Shown here in pieces: positions 61,760 through 64,000 of a DNA stretch of 64,000 nt (position 1 is its first letter; every line of letters starts with the position of its first letter). Where the stretch lies: the NCBI GenBank assembly GCA_965246765.1, contig CBDFFJ010000005.1, positions 682,001 through 746,000 of the forward strand, in the 5' to 3' direction. Under the pieces are notes generated by a model. It was not told the origin of the DNA. It ran no database searches and worked only from the letters and a program-made list of their open reading frames with translations. The position numbers and the translations under genes are program-made. The DNA is from UBA1952 sp965246765 (lineage in GTDB: Bacteria > Bacteroidota > Bacteroidia > Chitinophagales > Chitinophagaceae).

Positions 61760-62926
61760 ATGCCAAACCAATTCTACAGCGCCAGCCAAATCCACGACGG
61801 CCGGAAATTCCTGCTGAAGGGCAGTACAATAGAATTGGACGACGATAAGCGCATCGTTGCCGTTCACGCAAAGTCGCCCACAAAAGATGTTGCCTTCTTC
61901 GGCGGTATCCTCTGCCCCGGCTTCGTCAATGCGCATTGCCACTTAGAGCTGTCACACCTGCATGGCGTTATTCCCGAAGGCACGGGGCTGATACCGTTTT
62001 TGCAAAGCGTGATGCGGGAGCGCGGCAACTTTTCGGATGAGCAAAAGAAGGCAGCCCGGCACGAAGCCTACGAGGAGCTAATCGGCTCAGGCGTAGTGGC
62101 CGTCGGCGACATAGCCAACTCAGGAGATACGCTGGACTTGCGTACGCGGGAAGGTTTGCACATGCACACCTTCGTGGAATGCCTTGGCTTTACCGAAACA
62201 GGCGCGGCGGCGAGGCTGGCTTATTCGCAGGAAGTGGAACGGCAATTTTCTGGGCAGCGCTCCGATAAAAAGATACTCAGGCAGTCCATCACGCCGCACG
62301 CTCCATATTCAGTATCGCCTGCGCTCTTCAAGCTTATTGATGCGGCGGATGTGGACGGCATCCTATCCATCCACAACGGCGAGAGCGAGGCGGAGTATGA
62401 ATACTTCCGCTACAAGGCAGGGCCAGTGAAAGAGCTGCTGTCAGGTCTTGGCGTTGATGATGCCTTCTTCCTGCCTTCCGGCGATGGGCCGCTGCAGGAT
62501 TATCTGCCGCTGATTTCCGAAAGCCACCCGTTGCTGCTCGTCCACAACACCTTTACGGGAATGGAAGATGTCGCCTTTGCGCAGCGTAGAAAGCTTGAGC
62601 CGTTCTGGTGCCTTTGCCCCGGCGCGAACCTATACATAGAAGGCGAGCTGCCGGACGTGCCCATGCTCGCCCGCGCTACGGATAATATCTGCATCGGCAC
62701 AGACAGCCTGGCGTCTAACCGGCAGCTAAGCATTCTTGAAGAGCTGAAAATTTTGAAAAGCCACTTCGCGCTGGATTGGGAGGTGCTGCTGCGCTGGGCC
62801 ACTTACAACGGCGCGCTTGCTTTAGGCATGGATAGCGAAGTAGGCAGCTTGCAAGCCGGCCTCAGGCCGGGATTGAACTGGATTAGCTTTCCGGGCGGCG
62901 AGGCGATGGTGACGCGGGCGATATAA
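61760..62926 (+). CDS. Amidohydrolase (cytosine/guanine deaminase-like family)
   Basis: A 388-residue metal-dependent hydrolase. GFVNAHCHLELSHL holds the HxH metal pair at His59 and His61; ITPHAPYSVSP near 177 and LLVHNTFT near 255 carry further histidines, and IGTDSLASNRQL near 313 the metal-binding Asp. The order matches the ATZ/TRZ/SsnA-like subfamily that deaminates purine- or triazine-like rings. The substrate is not determined. 41 bases after the pseudouridine synthase gene. Confidence 0.88.
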   Translation: MPNQFYSASQIHDGRKFLLKGSTIELDDDKRIVAVHAKSPTKDVAFFGGILCPGFVNAHCHLELSHLHGVIPEGTGLIPFLQSVMRERGNFSDEQKKAARHEAYEELIGSGVVAVGDIANSGDTLDLRTREGLHMHTFVECLGFTETGAAARLAYSQEVERQFSGQRSDKKILRQSITPHAPYSVSPALFKLIDAADVDGILSIHNGESEAEYEYFRYKAGPVKELLSGLGVDDAFFLPSGDGPLQDYLPLISESHPLLLVHNTFTGMEDVAFAQRRKLEPFWCLCPGANLYIEGELPDVPMLARATDNICIGTDSLASNRQLSILEELKILKSHFALDWEVLLRWATYNGALALGMDSEVGSLQAGLRPGLNWISFPGGEAMVTRAI

Positions 62927-62930
62927 ACCT

Positions 62931-63015
62931 TAGAACACGGATTGAACGGATTGGACAGATGCTCACGGATTCCGAATTAGTGTAAATCCGCTAAATCCGT
63001 TCAATCCGTGTTCTA
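62931..63015. repeat. Inverted repeat, 22-base perfect arms (foldback element)
   Basis: Left arm 62931-62952 and right arm 62994-63015 are exact reverse complements separated by 41 bases. The arms are built of the short unit CACGGATTGAACGGATT, and the loop holds partial copies (CACGGATTCCG, AATCCGCTAAATCCG). This type of dispersed AATCCGTTCAATCCGTG repeat is known from many bacterial genomes. It starts four bases after the amidohydrolase stop and ends nine bases before the Crp-family start. Confidence 0.9.
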
Positions 63016-63023
63016 CCTTGCTG

Positions 63024-63599
63024 ATGATGTTAGAGCCATTCCTGCAACGCCTGCGCAGCATCCATAAGCTCTCGCCAGAGTTTGAGGAAGCCATCCGCGC
63101 CCTTGAAATTATTGAAGCGCCTCGCGGCACCTTACTGCTGCGCGACGGACAGTGTGAAGATTACGTCTGGATTGTGCTGAAAGGATTGGTGCGCAGCTAT
63201 TACATCAAAGAAGGCGAGGAAATCTGCTCGCGCTTCAACAGCGAGACGCAGATTGTGCTTTCGGTGGTTTCGTTTTACAGTCGTAAGCCGGGCTATGAGT
63301 TTGTGGAAACGATTGAGGACTCCACGCTTGCCCGCATCCACCACGACCGGCTGCAGGAATTTTACCGCGACTTTCCGGAGTTCAACTTCATAGGCCGCGT
63401 GCTGACGGAATATTACTTCACGCTTTCAGAGCAGCGGCTTTACCTGTTACGGAAGCAAAGCGCGGAAGAACGCTACCGGTTTTTCATGGAGCATTATCCC
63501 GAATGGCTGCAACGCGTGCCGCTGAAGTATGTGGCTACTTTTCTGGGAATGAATTTGGAAACTTTGAGCCGGATTAGGAAGAAGATCAGTGGGCGCTAA
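63024..63599 (+). CDS. Crp/Fnr-family transcriptional regulator
   Basis: A 191-residue regulator. A cyclic-nucleotide-binding-like beta barrel (LEIIEAPRGTLLLRDGQCED, VLKGLVRSYYIKEGEE) is followed by a dimer helix and a short C-terminal helix-turn-helix (PLKYVATFLGMNLETLSRIRKK). No Arg of a canonical cAMP site is evident, as usual for Bacteroidota members. ATG at 63024 or 63027; an upstream TTG at 63018 is unlikely. The foldback repeat lies directly upstream, so it may be part of the leader. Its stop overlaps the toxin gene by 4 bases. Confidence 0.92.
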   Translation: MMLEPFLQRLRSIHKLSPEFEEAIRALEIIEAPRGTLLLRDGQCEDYVWIVLKGLVRSYYIKEGEEICSRFNSETQIVLSVVSFYSRKPGYEFVETIEDSTLARIHHDRLQEFYRDFPEFNFIGRVLTEYYFTLSEQRLYLLRKQSAEERYRFFMEHYPEWLQRVPLKYVATFLGMNLETLSRIRKKISGR

Positions 63600-63862
63600 A
63601 CGCTTTCGTAATGGCTGCGACAGGCCACGACTATGACAGCATCGTCCGTTACCTGATACAAAATACGATGCTCGTCATTAATGCGCCTGCTCCAATATCC
63701 TTGTAGGTTTCGCTTTAGCGGTTCGGGCTTGCCGATTCCGCTGAACGGATTTTGAACCATATCAGCAAACAGCTCAAAAATGCGCTTCAACAATTTTGGT
63801 TGATGAAGCGCCCAATATGCCAAGTCTGGGAGCGCTGCTTCCTTTAAAGATAAGTTTCTCAT
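63596..63862 (-). CDS. yoeB: YoeB/Txe-family endoribonuclease toxin
   Basis: An 88-residue toxin of normal length. It shows KPEPLKRNLQGYWSRRINDEHRILYQV, the catalytic Glu and Arg region of YoeB, and the terminal SHYE with the catalytic His and Tyr. YoeB cuts mRNA on the ribosome and is blocked by its antitoxin. The start ATG overlaps the antitoxin stop (ATGA), the standard antitoxin-toxin order. Its 3' end overlaps the regulator gene by 4 bases on the opposite strand. Confidence 0.93.
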   Translation of the reverse strand: MRNLSLKEAALPDLAYWALHQPKLLKRIFELFADMVQNPFSGIGKPEPLKRNLQGYWSRRINDEHRILYQVTDDAVIVVACRSHYESV

Positions 63863-64000
63863 GCCTCAGGCACATTAAACTTACTGCGCAATTCATCTAA
63901 CGTGAACGACTGCCCATAATCGCCATTATTTATTTCGTCAACGCTTTTGAGGATGCGTTCGCGCATAATCGGGTCGCGAAGTATAAAATCAGTCTCGTCC
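63859..64000 (-). CDS. Antitoxin of the YoeB-type toxin (5' truncated by window end)
   Basis: The 3' 46 codons of the antitoxin, ending FNVPEA, with LRDPIMRERILKSVDEIN upstream in the frame. It runs off the window, so the DNA-binding N-terminus is not seen. The stop TGA overlaps the toxin ATG. The visible tail looks like a RelB/YefM-neutralising segment (helical, acidic), but the family cannot be assigned. Confidence 0.7.
   Translation of the reverse strand, partial: DETDFILRDPIMRERILKSVDEINNGDYGQSFTLDELRSKFNVPEA

Overview
The window looks like chromosomal DNA from a Bacteroidota bacterium, most likely of the order Chitinophagales (Chitinophagaceae-like). Evidence: two secreted proteins with type IX secretion sorting domains (types A and B), a PorP/SprF-family membrane protein next to the type B protein, a bTHX ribosomal protein, a GH3-like protein, a menaquinone methyltransferase, ketoacyl synthases of the flexirubin/aryl-polyene kind, and promoters of the Bacteroidota form TTTG-N19-TAnnTTTG. 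I see no rRNA, tRNA, CRISPR array or insertion sequence.

Layout. Positions 1-4.8 kb hold housekeeping genes: a truncated membrane glycosyltransferase, a MacB-like ABC permease, RsgA, a DUF4286 protein, an HU protein with a well-formed promoter and terminator, and a 43-residue bTHX gene. From 4.9 to 40.4 kb runs one large surface-polysaccharide (capsule or O-antigen) locus. Its left part mixes strands: a TviB/TviC-like pair, a GT4, an asparagine-synthase-like amidotransferase, UDP-glucose dehydrogenase, UDP-xylose synthase and a polymerase candidate. From 40.4 kb back to 15.1 kb it is a long leftward train: CpsB/YwqE-type phosphatase, Wza-like exporter, Wzc-like tyrosine kinase with an 11-unit Tyr-Gly tail, sugar-nucleotide enzymes, flippase, a second amidotransferase and several glycosyltransferases.

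The sugar chemistry can be partly read. Homologues of WbpA, WbpB, an aminotransferase, WbpD and WbpI would give a 2,3-diacetamido uronic acid. WbpG plus HisH-like and HisF-like proteins would turn an acetamido group into an acetamidino group. FdtA/FdtB-like enzymes point to a 3-amino-3,6-dideoxyhexose, and UGD plus UXS to UDP-xylose. Two AsnB-like proteins suggest uronamides, and a MaoC-like hydratase beside an LpxD-like acyltransferase suggests an N-(3-hydroxyacyl) group. No initiating sugar-phosphate transferase and no RmlA/RmlB is in the window.

From 40.4 to 64 kb are accessory and core genes: a TMEM175-like channel, T9SS-secreted proteins, PnuC, a GNAT enzyme, an LpxL-like acyltransferase, carbonic anhydrase, a small ketoacyl-synthase cluster with one inactive-looking partner, an OmpR-type regulator, the PorP/SprF and CHU_C adhesin pair, YkuK, GH3, YihA/EngB, MenG, an rRNA pseudouridine synthase with a long charged repetitive N-terminus, an amidohydrolase, a Crp-family regulator and a YoeB-type toxin with its cut-off antitoxin. 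Two foldback repeats lie at 42.3 and 62.9 kb.
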